NCBI GenBank assembly: GCA_019429005.1
Contig: JAHYJR010000005.1
Coordinates: 1 to 64,000, forward strand
Origin: Nanobdellati archaeon
GTDB taxonomy: Archaea > EX4484-52 > GLR71
Length of the DNA: 64,000 bases
Reading direction: 5' to 3'
In this document: piece by piece, positions 26,622-36,244 of the stretch
Numbering within the stretch: position 1 is the stretch's first letter
Layout: the number at the start of each line of letters is the position of its first letter
The notes under the pieces: generated by a model
What the model was told of the DNA's origin: nothing
Database searches by the model: none
The model's input: the letters and a program-made list of their open reading frames with translations, nothing else
Translations under genes and position numbers: made by a program

Positions 26622-27452
26622 TTAGATAGAATCTTTAATTTGATTTAAAAATCCTTTTTCAAATAAATCATTTGCAATCTCTGCAAGTTTTTCTGTATCA
26701 AGATCACGAACTCGCATATCAGCCCATTTTAAATTTTTACTAATCTCTTTTAGTCTTTTTTTATCAATTGCAAATTCACGTTTAGAATGTTCAAATGCTT
26801 TTGACACTTTTTGATTTTTGTGTGTAAAAAGGCCACGCACAAGATTAAAAAATAATTTCACATCATTAATAGTCGGTTTATCTTTTCTAGGTTCAAGAAC
26901 AACAATCGCAGAATTAACTTTTGGTATAGGGTAGAAACATTTTTTACTAACACTAGAACTGATTTTTGGTTTAAAGTGATATTGTGCTAGTATTGATATT
27001 CTAGAATAATTTTTACTTCCAACTTTTGCAACCAATCGTTCAGCAAATTCTTTTTGATATATTAAAATTGATAGTTTTTGTTGTTTTCCAAGAAGTTCTG
27101 TTATTTTGGATGAAATCTGGTAGGGTATATTTGATATGCATTTATCGAATGCAGGTATTTCTGTTTTAAGGATATCACCCTCAATAATTTCAACATTATC
27201 TATATTTTCATATTTTATTTTTGTCTTAAGTATCTTAACAAGATCTTTATCCTTTTCAATCGCAATAACCTTTTTAGCTTTTTTTGCAATTTCAAATGTG
27301 AGTGCACCAAGACCGGGTCCTATCTCAAGTATGGTTTCATTTTCGTTTATGTTTGCAATAGCAATTTCTTTATCTATGATATTTTTGTCTTTCAAGAAAT
27401 TTTGGCTTAATGCTTTTTTAGGAAATACATTATTTGTGATATTATAATCCAT
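26622..27452 (-). CDS. ksgA: 16S rRNA dimethyladenosine transferase KsgA/Dim1
   Basis: A 276-residue Rossmann methyltransferase that dimethylates two adjacent adenosines near the 3' end of 16S rRNA using S-adenosylmethionine. SQNFLKDKNIID is the family N-terminus, LEIGPGLGALT (about 42-52) binds SAM, EGDILK (about 91) follows, and CISNIPYQISSKITE holds the catalytic N-x-PY motif. The C-terminal helical domain contains VRGLFTHKNQKVSKAF. It lies downstream of the SMC gene. Confidence 0.94.
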   Translation of the reverse strand: MDYNITNNVFPKKALSQNFLKDKNIIDKEIAIANINENETILEIGPGLGALTFEIAKKAKKVIAIEKDKDLVKILKTKIKYENIDNVEIIEGDILKTEIPAFDKCISNIPYQISSKITELLGKQQKLSILIYQKEFAERLVAKVGSKNYSRISILAQYHFKPKISSSVSKKCFYPIPKVNSAIVVLEPRKDKPTINDVKLFFNLVRGLFTHKNQKVSKAFEHSKREFAIDKKRLKEISKNLKWADMRVRDLDTEKLAEIANDLFEKGFLNQIKDSI

Positions 27453-27496
27453 AGGAGAATTAATTTTGTTTTTAATATTATTAATCTTCCTTATTT

Positions 27497-30028
27497 TTAA
27501 GAAGTATCTGTTTCTTCAATTTTAGTCTTTGTATTTTCAAGCTCAACTCCAAGAATTTGTGATGCACCTCTTTGCATTGACACGCCATATATCCTTTCAG
27601 ATCGTTTTACGAGTGTGTCGTTATGCGAAATTACAATGAATTGGTTATTATGTGAATATTCTTTTATAATTTCACCAACAAGTTCGGCATTTTTATCATC
27701 AAGTGCAGCATCAACCTCATCTAATATATAAAATGGTGCTGGTTTATATCTCTGTAATGCGAACATAAATGCGATAGAAGCCATTGTTTTTTCTCCACCA
27801 GATAATGAATCTATAGATAATATTTTTTTACCTGGTGGTTGTGCTTTGATTATAAGACCACTTTCAATATCATTAAGATCATAAAGTTCTAGTTCACCAA
27901 TACCATCTACAAGATCAGCATATATCTGATTGAATGCTTTTGATACTGTATCAAGTGTTTTTTTGAATACACGTTTTCTATTTTCTTCAATTTTTTCAAG
28001 CATCTCCATTATTGATATTTTCTCATCTTCAAGTTTTTCAACTTTTTTAATGGAATTTTCAAAATCCTCACTCATAATTTTATATTCTTCAATAGCTCGT
28101 TGATTTACAGGTCCAAGCTGTCGTATATCCCTTTGTATAGTTCTAAGTTCTTTCTCAAACTCTTCAGGTTCGCCCTTTTTCAAATCATCTCTATTTTTAT
28201 ATTTTTCATAAGGGATACTAAGATTTTCAATTTCAGCTTCAAGTCGTGCTTTACGTATTTTCTGATTTTGGATTTCTTGATTTAATACAAGCATTTTTTC
28301 ATAGACACCTTTTCTACCTTTTTTGATATTGTCTAATTTATTTTGAAGTTCTTCTAGTTTTTTTTCAAGTTTTTCAACATCTTTATTTTCATTTTTAGTT
28401 CCTTTATTTTTTTCTTCAAGGAATCTATTCAAGTCACCAATTTCATCTTTAATAACATTTATCTCCGCACTATATTTCTTTCGTTCACGTTCATATTTTT
28501 GTATATCTGTTACATCGGATATCTGTCTTTGCGATGTTCCAGTTTTTCTGAAAGCACCACCAACAATGGCACCACCCGCATCAAAAAGTTCACCATCAAG
28601 AGTTACAATCCGTAATCCTCTTACTTTTTTTGCTGCTTCAAGAGTCTCAGAAATTAATGTATCTTTAACGATATCACGGAATGCAGGTTCTACGTCTCGG
28701 TTAAATTCAATAAGATTTAAAGCATAATCAATTATGCCTGGCATTTTTACAGCAATTTCAGATTTTGCTGACATAGAATATCTGCGTAATCTATCAAGTG
28801 GGAGAAATCTAACACGTCCTAAATTATTGCTTTTCAGATATCTTACACATTCTAGAGCAACGTTTTCAGATTCAACAATAATATCATTAACGTGCCCACC
28901 GATTGCAACATCAATTGCCGTTTCATATAATCCATTACATGCGAATTGTGTTGATACTGCACCGATAACACCATGTATGTTTGCTGAAAGTATGGATTTT
29001 ACAGAATGATTTTTTATATCTTCACCACCCCTTTGTTTTATTATTGAGAATTTTTCAATAATGTCATCAAGTCTACCTATATCACGTCTATGTGATTCGA
29101 TTTGACCTTGTCGTTTAATTATTTTTTTTGTGATTTCTTCAATATCTTTTCTTGTTTGCGTATTTATTGATTTTTTATATATATCATCTCTTATATCTTG
29201 AATTTCTTGTTCTAGATCATCTATTCCTGTATCTGATAATCCTACATTATTAGAGATGCTTTTATATTCCTGACTTTTTATATCAAGATCTCTTGATACA
29301 TTTTCAAGTGTGCTTTCAACAGCTTTCAATTTTGAATGAGCTACGCATGCTAGAAGATATTCTTGTTTATTTTCAAATTCTATAAGTTTCTCAGCAGATT
29401 CTTTTTCTTTTTTTAGTTTATCGTGATATTCTTTTTTTTGTTCTAGAATTAGTTTTGATTCTTCAAGTTTAATTTCAGCTTTTGCAAGCTCATCAATAGC
29501 TTTGTCTTTTTTATAATTATATTGTTGTATTCCTGAAATTTCATCAATAATTTCACGTCTTTGTTTTGGAGTTTTTTGTATAGTCGCTACAATATCGCCC
29601 TGTTGTATTATATTATAACCGTCAGGATTGATATTTATTTTTCTTAAAAGTTCATCTACTTCTGTTTTTCCAACTAGTTTTCCGTTTATCCTATATGTTG
29701 ATATTCCTTTTCGATTTACTTTTCTTGTAAGATCAAAAGAATCAGAATCAATATCAATTTCACGCGCTTTATTTTCAAAAATTAATGATACATAACCCAT
29801 ATCAGAAGGCGTTCTACCTTGACCTCCATTAAATATTAGGTGATCCATTCGGCCAGCTCTTAATGCTTTGGATCTGCGTCCAAGAACAAAACTAATTGCA
29901 TCAGTGATATTGCTTTTCCCTGAACCATTAGGACCTATAATTGCGTTGAATCCTTTATAGAATGGTAAAACTGTTTTTTTCTGAAATGATTTGAAACCAT
30001 ATATTATCAGTTTTTCAACATTTGTCAA
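27497..30028 (-). CDS. smc: Chromosome segregation protein SMC, short-armed
   Basis: An 843-residue SMC ATPase that organises the chromosome with ScpA and ScpB. Walker A GPNGSGKSN is near residue 33-41, the hinge spans about 335-500 (HGVIGAVSTQF, GGHVNDIIVES), the signature SLSGGEKTMAS is near 740, and Walker B YILDEVDAALDD near 770. Coiled-coil arms before and after the hinge are about 150-180 residues each, well under the usual 300 or more, so the protein is some 300 residues shorter than a typical SMC. The start is TTG with GGTGAT upstream. scpA and scpB lie at 34.5-36 kb. Confidence 0.92.
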   Translation of the reverse strand: MTNVEKLIIYGFKSFQKKTVLPFYKGFNAIIGPNGSGKSNITDAISFVLGRRSKALRAGRMDHLIFNGGQGRTPSDMGYVSLIFENKAREIDIDSDSFDLTRKVNRKGISTYRINGKLVGKTEVDELLRKININPDGYNIIQQGDIVATIQKTPKQRREIIDEISGIQQYNYKKDKAIDELAKAEIKLEESKLILEQKKEYHDKLKKEKESAEKLIEFENKQEYLLACVAHSKLKAVESTLENVSRDLDIKSQEYKSISNNVGLSDTGIDDLEQEIQDIRDDIYKKSINTQTRKDIEEITKKIIKRQGQIESHRRDIGRLDDIIEKFSIIKQRGGEDIKNHSVKSILSANIHGVIGAVSTQFACNGLYETAIDVAIGGHVNDIIVESENVALECVRYLKSNNLGRVRFLPLDRLRRYSMSAKSEIAVKMPGIIDYALNLIEFNRDVEPAFRDIVKDTLISETLEAAKKVRGLRIVTLDGELFDAGGAIVGGAFRKTGTSQRQISDVTDIQKYERERKKYSAEINVIKDEIGDLNRFLEEKNKGTKNENKDVEKLEKKLEELQNKLDNIKKGRKGVYEKMLVLNQEIQNQKIRKARLEAEIENLSIPYEKYKNRDDLKKGEPEEFEKELRTIQRDIRQLGPVNQRAIEEYKIMSEDFENSIKKVEKLEDEKISIMEMLEKIEENRKRVFKKTLDTVSKAFNQIYADLVDGIGELELYDLNDIESGLIIKAQPPGKKILSIDSLSGGEKTMASIAFMFALQRYKPAPFYILDEVDAALDDKNAELVGEIIKEYSHNNQFIVISHNDTLVKRSERIYGVSMQRGASQILGVELENTKTKIEETDTS

Positions 30029-30152
30029 AACATCACCGCATGAATAAAATCTTATAATAATTATAATATCCCTATCATTATTAATTATAATTTATTCGTA
30101 TTCATTATAGTATTATATACTACTAAATATTTTAGATTCTATTTGATATAAT

Positions 30153-31565
30153 TTAATTAAGAAGTTTATTTATGTGTTGGTATTCCTTATCAATCTTGTT
30201 TTTCCATTTAGGAAACTCTTTTGGTGTTTTTGGATAGTTTTTGTATAATTTGGATATTTTTTTAATTTTTATTGCCATATTAAACAGTTTTAGAAATATT
30301 TTTGGTTTTTTTATAATTGCTATAATTATTTTTATTTTTAATTTAGAACTTATTGAAAATTGTCCTTTTATACTTAGATTTTTGAATATGTCATCATTCA
30401 GATAATTGTTTGATATGTATTCTAATTCTTCTTCGCTAGATGATTGATAAAATTGTTTTACAACATCAAGATTCGCTTGAAGTGTTCCATTATAATATTT
30501 TGTATCATCGCCTTTTTTTTGTGAATATTCATTGAATTTTATAAATTTGAGATTATATTCCCATAATCCTTCTTGTGAAAAATCATTTTTCTTAATTGCT
30601 TTATATGCAACATCTGCTGCAATATAACCTGCAAGTATTGATTGTCCAATACCGCCTCCTGTAATGGGATTTACTTGTGATGCTGTATCTCCAACAACCA
30701 TAAACCCATTTGATACCATTGAATCCAGTGGTCTTCTTAATGGTATGATACCACCACCTGAATCAATAATTTTTGAATTATCAAATATTTTGTTGTCTTT
30801 AATAAATGCTTCAAGAGCGTTATTTAAATTTGGTACTTTACCTTTTATTGGTACACCGATTCCAACATTAACTTTTGTTTTGCTATAGGGGAATATCCAA
30901 ATATAACCACTTTTTGCATATTTTTCAGAAAGTATCAGTTTTGCGTGTGTAAAATCAAGACCTTTTTTTAATGTTCTTATTTGTCTTAAAGATACTGCAA
31001 AATCACTTTTTTTAATCTTGTTTTCAAGGTATGTTCCTTTTATCTTTACTTTTTCTCTTAATGCCGATATAGCACCACTTGAATCTATCACAATTTTGCT
31101 ATATATTTTTGTTTCATTTCCCGAATCATTATCTTTTAGTATAACACCAATCAAAAAATCATTTTTAATTATGGGTGCTATTACTTTTTGATTATCTATA
31201 ATTGTTACACCAAGTTTTTTTGTATGTGCAAGAAAAAATTGTCCAAATGTGTGTCTATTAAGCATATAACCTTTTTCATAAGATAAATATGACTTTTTAT
31301 TTTTGGTATTTATCGTTTCAGTTTGATTAATAATACATTCAATTTTATCTTTTGGATATTTTAATCTCATTTTATTTTCTAGAAATTTTATATGTGCTTG
31401 ACCTATAAGATCTCCACACACTTTTTTACCAATTAATTCTTTTGGTTTTCGATCTATTAGACAGACTGTTAAACCTTTTTTACATGCCTCTATTGCGGCA
31501 GAACATCCACCACTTCCAGCACCTACAATTATAAGGTCATATGATGATTGTTTTATTTTATTCAT
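30153..31565 (-). CDS. Geranylgeranyl reductase family FAD-dependent enzyme
   Basis: A 470-residue flavoprotein of the geranylgeranyl reductase family, whose archaeal members saturate the isoprenoid chains of membrane lipids. The FAD-binding VGAGSGGCSAA is at about 14-24, VCGDLIGQAH at about 48, and GDTASQVNPITGGGIG near 290 is the second FAD motif. The C-terminal 130 residues are Lys/Ile-rich and may lie on the membrane. It could instead act on a quinone-type substrate. Neighbours aspS and smc give no further clue. Confidence 0.85.
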   Translation of the reverse strand: MNKIKQSSYDLIIVGAGSGGCSAAIEACKKGLTVCLIDRKPKELIGKKVCGDLIGQAHIKFLENKMRLKYPKDKIECIINQTETINTKNKKSYLSYEKGYMLNRHTFGQFFLAHTKKLGVTIIDNQKVIAPIIKNDFLIGVILKDNDSGNETKIYSKIVIDSSGAISALREKVKIKGTYLENKIKKSDFAVSLRQIRTLKKGLDFTHAKLILSEKYAKSGYIWIFPYSKTKVNVGIGVPIKGKVPNLNNALEAFIKDNKIFDNSKIIDSGGGIIPLRRPLDSMVSNGFMVVGDTASQVNPITGGGIGQSILAGYIAADVAYKAIKKNDFSQEGLWEYNLKFIKFNEYSQKKGDDTKYYNGTLQANLDVVKQFYQSSSEEELEYISNNYLNDDIFKNLSIKGQFSISSKLKIKIIIAIIKKPKIFLKLFNMAIKIKKISKLYKNYPKTPKEFPKWKNKIDKEYQHINKLLN

Positions 31566-31642
31566 ACAATTAACCTTAAATAGCCTTTTTTTTGATAATA
31601 CTATATTTGTATCTTTTCAAATTTAAAGGTGTTGTGTACTTT

Positions 31643-32941
31643 TTATGGTGTAATTCTTTTTGTATCTCTTGGGAATAAACATGCTTCTCTTACATTTGAA
31701 ACTCCTGTAAGCATCATAGTTAAACGTTCAAGACCAATTGACCATCCTGCGTGATATGGTGCTCCATATCGAAATGTTTTAATATAATCTTTAAAATTTT
31801 CAGGATTCAGTCCTTTTTTATTTAAAGCATCTATTAGTACTTCAGGTTTATGTATTCTTTGTGCACCTGACAATAATTCAACTCCTTTGTATATTAAATC
31901 AAAAGATTTTGAGATTTTAGGATTTTTAGTATCAGGCATAGTATAGAATGCTCTGACTGCTGTAGGCCATCCTGTTATTATAAATGGTTGTTCCCATCCA
32001 ACAATTTCACAGATTTTTTTCTCACCTGCAGAGGATATATCGTCACCCCATGTCATTTTTTCACAATTTTTATTAAGAAGTTCTACTGTTTCATCATATG
32101 TTATTCTTTTCATTTTTTTCTTTGGCAATTCAAAATCATGTCCAAGTGTTTTAAGTTCTTCTTTACAGTTTTCTTTTATATCTGAGAATATGTTAAGTAT
32201 AACCTCATCTAGAATCTCAAGCACATCATTATCATCTGCAAATGCCATTTCAATATCCATCTGTCTTGATTCCGAAAGATGTTTTGTGGTGTGAGATACT
32301 TCAGCTCTCCATACAGGTGTGATCATGCAGACCTTTTCAAGTCCACCAACTACAGCCATCTGCTTGTATAATTGAGGGCTCTGTGCAAGGAACGCTTCTT
32401 TATCATAATAGGGTATCGGGAATAGTTCAGCACCGCCTTCAGATGTTGATGCGATTATGGATGGTGGCACAATCTCAGTAAATTCTTTATTATAAAGAGT
32501 GTCTCTGAACACTTTCATTATTCTGCTTTGTATCTTGAATATTGCTTGAACTTCAGCTCTTCTAAGGTCTATAAATCTGTTATCAAGTCTTGTATCTATA
32601 TCAGATTGTACTTTATTTGTAATCTCAAGTGGGAGTGGCGTTTCAGTTTCAGACACAATCTCAAGTTTTGTTGGTTTAAGTTCAAAACCTTTTGGTGCTC
32701 GGTTATTTTCAACAGCAACTCCATCAACTAAAATAACAGTCTCCTTAACAAGTTTTTTAATCGTTTTGATTAATTCCTCATCAGTCTCTCCTGTTTTAGC
32801 TGTTATTTGGATAATTCCATCTTTATCTCTTAAAAGAAGAAATATTAAATTTCCAAGATCTCTTTTATCGTGTACCCAACCACCAACTTTGACAGTGTCT
32901 CCTGCTTTCACTTCGCTGGAATATTTTTTGATGAATGTCAT
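31643..32941 (-). CDS. aspS: Aspartyl-tRNA synthetase, probably nondiscriminating
   Basis: A 432-residue class II synthetase of archaeal type. The N-terminal OB-fold has VKVGGWVHDKRDLG, and the catalytic domain has motif 2 WRAEVSHTTKHLSE and motif 3 HAGWSIGLERLTMML with the end FPRDTKRITP. The anticodon-binding region carries His in GWVH and Pro in NNRAPKGFE, the residues associated with nondiscriminating enzymes that also charge tRNA-Asn; discriminating archaeal enzymes have Trp and Lys there. That would imply Asp-to-Asn conversion on tRNA by GatCAB or similar elsewhere. Confidence 0.93.
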   Translation of the reverse strand: MTFIKKYSSEVKAGDTVKVGGWVHDKRDLGNLIFLLLRDKDGIIQITAKTGETDEELIKTIKKLVKETVILVDGVAVENNRAPKGFELKPTKLEIVSETETPLPLEITNKVQSDIDTRLDNRFIDLRRAEVQAIFKIQSRIMKVFRDTLYNKEFTEIVPPSIIASTSEGGAELFPIPYYDKEAFLAQSPQLYKQMAVVGGLEKVCMITPVWRAEVSHTTKHLSESRQMDIEMAFADDNDVLEILDEVILNIFSDIKENCKEELKTLGHDFELPKKKMKRITYDETVELLNKNCEKMTWGDDISSAGEKKICEIVGWEQPFIITGWPTAVRAFYTMPDTKNPKISKSFDLIYKGVELLSGAQRIHKPEVLIDALNKKGLNPENFKDYIKTFRYGAPYHAGWSIGLERLTMMLTGVSNVREACLFPRDTKRITP

Positions 32942-32989
32942 TTGAAATCACAATTTATTTTTTAATAAGTTCATTTTAATTAATATTAT

Positions 32990-33043
32990 TTTAATATTAT
33001 TATAATATTATTATAATATTATTATAATATTATTATAATTATA
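32990..33043. repeat. AT-only tandem repeat, 11-bp unit
   Basis: Three exact copies of TATAATATTAT, flanked by imperfect ones, upstream of aspS. The stretch is self-complementary and could melt or form a hairpin; it may also supply TATA-like sequence for aspS. Confidence 0.8.
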
Positions 33044-33106
33044 AACAATTTGTTTATTTTTCAATTGTTTTGTTTTTAAACAAAAAATCTTAGTCGATTT
33101 TTCTTT

Positions 33107-33367
33107 TTAAATGTTTATGAGAATCGTCCACAAAGCAAACACAATTAGTATGTATGGTAAATATGCATTTGCAAACCACCACGATTTATTCTTTTTCTGA
33201 TATTTTTCATCCTTTTTGATATTTATTTGTTCAATTTTTTGTTTTGATATTATAAGAATTATAAAAACGAGTCCAATAACTTCAAGATTATTCAATTTAC
33301 TTGTCATAAGTCCTGTTAATATGCCAAGTGTACTATATATGTATGAAACAAGTGTCTCTTCATTCAT
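33107..33367 (-). CDS. Small membrane protein, unknown
   Basis: An 86-residue protein with two or three hydrophobic segments (about 8-20, 28-42 and 66-84) separated by a Lys-rich loop (QKIEQINIKKDEKYQKKNKS). Positive residues suggest that loop faces the cytoplasm. No family recognised. It is the last of three small minus-strand genes. Confidence 0.55.
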   Translation of the reverse strand: MNEETLVSYIYSTLGILTGLMTSKLNNLEVIGLVFIILIISKQKIEQINIKKDEKYQKKNKSWWFANAYLPYILIVFALWTILINI

Positions 33368-33413
33368 AGATAAGATAAGATGTTTTAATCTTTATATCTT
33401 ATTTTATAAAATC

Positions 33414-33806
33414 TTAATTTTTAATTATTTTTATTTTATTTATTTTATCGGTGCTCATTTTAATATTTTGTATCCATCGTAAATCATCCATATGTGAATT
33501 ATGTACTATCGAGATTATTGGTTTTTTTGTTTTCTTGTTTACAACCGCATTTTTTATTACATGCACCATATCAGTTTCAGAGTCTATTGTTTCAATATGA
33601 TGTGTTCTTGCACATTCTGTTTGGAATATTTCCTCTGCGTGATATTTGTCTAAACCAAATTCTTTAAGTGTGGCACCTGTTTGATTGACAGCATGATATA
33701 TTCTGTCTGTTCCAATCTGATTTAAATCTTTTGTCCAAAAATCGACATATTCTTTAAATTCTAGTTTCAAGTACTCTTCTTCTATTTGTTCTGTTAATTC
33801 TTTCAA
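33414..33806 (-). CDS. Hypothetical protein, 130 aa
   Basis: A soluble protein with an acidic helical N-terminus (KELTEQIEEEYLKLEFKEY) and several His residues (TECARTHHIETID, VHNSHMDDLRW). No motif lets me assign a function. It lies between two other small unknown genes on the same strand. Confidence 0.6.
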   Translation of the reverse strand: MKELTEQIEEEYLKLEFKEYVDFWTKDLNQIGTDRIYHAVNQTGATLKEFGLDKYHAEEIFQTECARTHHIETIDSETDMVHVIKNAVVNKKTKKPIISIVHNSHMDDLRWIQNIKMSTDKINKIKIIKN

Positions 33807-33854
33807 TTCATTGATTACAAGGAAATTTAATTGATATATAGGTGTTTCTAAAAG

Positions 33855-34145
33855 TTATTTAGTTTTTTTTGGAATTATTCCCATTTTTATATCTCCTATA
33901 GCAAGATAATGTGCTTTTTTTTGATCTGAGAATGTACTGTATGTTTCTGCAGCTTCTTTAACATACTGTACAATTTTGTTATTTAGATTCTTTATTATAT
34001 TTTGATTAATTCCTAAATCGTTGGGATATATGTACATTCTTTCAAGAAAATCACCTATTGTTGTATGTTTATAATCGTTAACAAGTTCTTGAATATCTGA
34101 ATCTTTAGTTTCGATATTTTCAAGTAATTCATTTATAATAGTCAA
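33855..34145 (-). CDS. Hypothetical protein, 96 aa
   Basis: A small, mainly helical protein starting with TTG; no ribosome-binding site is obvious. Residues 1-25 are acidic (ELLENIETKDSDIQEL). No family recognised. Being first in the three-gene run and 49 bases before the next, it may be cotranscribed. Confidence 0.5.
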   Translation of the reverse strand: MTIINELLENIETKDSDIQELVNDYKHTTIGDFLERMYIYPNDLGINQNIIKNLNNKIVQYVKEAAETYSTFSDQKKAHYLAIGDIKMGIIPKKTK

Positions 34146-34522
34146 ATCGTTGTTATGTATTCTTATTATGTTTCTAACTTTAAGCTCTTATGCTTGCGAG
34201 TTTTCTATTAATACAACTTAAGGATTGTATTTTTGTATAATTTTTGCTTGTTTTATTCTGTTTTCTTCATCTTTATAATTTATTCCCATTTATAACATCT
34301 GTTTTACCTAACAAAAACATATTTATCACAGGTAGATAGTATCAATAAATCGTTATAAATATTTATATCTCTTTTTTAATATACAAATCATACATAAACA
34401 GACATAAATTTAGAATATTTTATTTTATATTAAATATATATATATAGATAATAACCGAAAACATTTTAAATCACAAACAGCAATTGTTTATATCTAGATT
34501 TATGTTTCTTGAGATGTTAAAT
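34146..34522. other. Divergent intergenic region before scpA
   Basis: About 375 bases between a minus-strand gene and scpA. It holds AT-rich stretches that could be TATA boxes (34436-34450 and TTTATATC at 34487-34494) for scpA. No coding frame or clear RNA structure was seen. Confidence 0.5.
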
Positions 34523-35377
34523 ATGGAAAATATAACTCTTCCTTTATTGGATTTACCTAAAGATGATCTCTCTAAAGTTAGTGTTGATAATTTTAATAAT
34601 AATGAAAATCTAATAGAAAATGAGTTTGATGTATCTGAAAATAAAGAAATAACAAAAAATAAAGATATATTAGAATTGATAATGGTTGGTAGTTGGGAAA
34701 GTGTTCTTCTTGAGCTTTCAGACGACATGAATCCGTGGGATATAGATATAGTTGTTTTAAGCAAAAGATTTATGGAATTCATAAAAAAAACAAATAAATA
34801 TGAACTTGATGTGCCTGTTAAAATATTTCTTGCAGCTGCAGTGCTTTATAGGATGAAAGTTGATGCTCTAAAGATTGTTGAAGACGAAGACGTTTTTGAT
34901 TCTTTTGATGATAGTATGATTGAAGAAATTTATTTACCTGAAGATGAAACTGTGTCGTCTACAATGATTAATCTTCCCGGGAATATTATGATACCACCTT
35001 TAATAGTACCAATTAAACGTTATCCTAAACGTAATATAAGTATTGATGAATTGATAAATGCTCTTGATAAAGCTATGACTATAAAAAATAGGAGAGAAGT
35101 TAAGACTATTTTTAATGTTGATTTGAATTCAGAAGATATGTCTGAAACTATTGAAAATATTTTTAATTTAATACTCGAACGAATTGATATTGATAATACA
35201 ACAACATTCTCTTCATTTCTGGATGGTGGCAATGTTGATCATTTAATAAAAACGTTTTCATCAATATTACATCTTTCAAATGAAGAGAGAATTTCATGTT
35301 TACAAAAAGATTTTTTTGGCGAGATATATATCTCTGTTGAAGATTCTAAATTATTGGATGGTAAGCAAAATGCCTAA
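34523..35377 (+). CDS. scpA: Segregation and condensation protein A
   Basis: A 284-residue kleisin bridging the SMC heads. Recognised by the N-terminal SMC-neck-binding part (LELSDDMNPWDIDIVVLSKR, FLAAAVLYRMKVDALKI) and a C-terminal winged-helix region (about 200-284). The start is uncertain: in-frame ATGs lie at 34502, 34514 and 34523; the last is chosen because GAGATG precedes it at a suitable distance. It overlaps scpB by 8 bases. Confidence 0.88.
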   Translation: MENITLPLLDLPKDDLSKVSVDNFNNNENLIENEFDVSENKEITKNKDILELIMVGSWESVLLELSDDMNPWDIDIVVLSKRFMEFIKKTNKYELDVPVKIFLAAAVLYRMKVDALKIVEDEDVFDSFDDSMIEEIYLPEDETVSSTMINLPGNIMIPPLIVPIKRYPKRNISIDELINALDKAMTIKNRREVKTIFNVDLNSEDMSETIENIFNLILERIDIDNTTTFSSFLDGGNVDHLIKTFSSILHLSNEERISCLQKDFFGEIYISVEDSKLLDGKQNA

Positions 35378-36041
35378 TGTTGAAAATATGATTGAAGCTG
35401 TACTTTTTATCTCAGCAAGACCTATGACTTTATCTGAGATTGCTAAAGTTACAGGTATAATGCCTAAATCTAAAATTAAAACAATACTTGATAATATGAA
35501 GGTTGGATATGGCAATCATGGTATTTATATTGCTGAGCAGGACGGTCTTTTCGAATTAAAAGTCAAAAAAGAACATATGAATGTGGTTTCATCACTTGCT
35601 CCTGATCAGGATTTTTCTAGAGCAATATTACAAACATTATCTATTATAGCATATAAGAATCCTATAAAACAAAGTGAAATAATTGATATTAGGGGTAATA
35701 GAGCATATGATCATCTTTTAGAGTTGGAATCACGTGGTTTTGTTGTTCGTGTACCTTCAGGCCATACAAATCTTGTTAAGATAACAGGTAAATTTTTGGA
35801 TTATTTTGGTCTTACTGATAAAGATGAACTTGCAAAACATTTCAAGTCGTCTGAAGTACTAAATAATACTGAAATTCCAATTGAAAATGTTCTTAAGACA
35901 AATAAAAACATAAAGGTCGAATATGATTCTGATGTTGAGAAAAAGAATTTTCATGATAAATTGAAAGAAGATGTTGAAAAAAGGAAAAAAGAACTGTATA
36001 ATAAAAAGGACAAAACGCATGACTCTGAGGCAAATATTTAA
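35370..36041 (+). CDS. scpB: Segregation and condensation protein B
   Basis: A 223-residue protein with two winged-helix domains that binds ScpA. VEAVLFISARPMTLSEIAK-like sequence (here EAVLFISARPMTLSEIAKV) opens it and LQTLSIIAYKNPIKQSEI with RGNRAYDHLLELESRGFV form the second domain. The last 55 residues are charged. ATG 35370 follows GGATGG; an ATG at 35358 is the alternative. Confidence 0.92.
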   Translation: MPNVENMIEAVLFISARPMTLSEIAKVTGIMPKSKIKTILDNMKVGYGNHGIYIAEQDGLFELKVKKEHMNVVSSLAPDQDFSRAILQTLSIIAYKNPIKQSEIIDIRGNRAYDHLLELESRGFVVRVPSGHTNLVKITGKFLDYFGLTDKDELAKHFKSSEVLNNTEIPIENVLKTNKNIKVEYDSDVEKKNFHDKLKEDVEKRKKELYNKKDKTHDSEANI

Positions 36042-36186
36042 TATAATGCATTTAAACGTTCTTTAGTGGTTGTATTAAACAACTTTTGGTTCTAAGCTAT
36101 ATTCTAATGTCCTTTTAGCGGTCAATAGGTAAAATCGTGTACTGTTAAGTACTTTTTATTGAAACCGGCCTGTTTCTATCAAAAAC

Positions 36187-36196
36187 TTTATATAGA
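36187..36196 (+). promoter_or_regulatory. TATA box of the acidic protein gene
   Basis: CTTTATATAG with A-rich sequence before it lies 49-58 bases upstream of the ATG, giving a leader of about 30 bases that contains AGGTGA eight bases before the start. Confidence 0.6.
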
Positions 36197-36244
36197 TTTT
36201 GAACGTTAATTTTATAATCCTTTTTTTTGGATAGGTGAGAAAAT

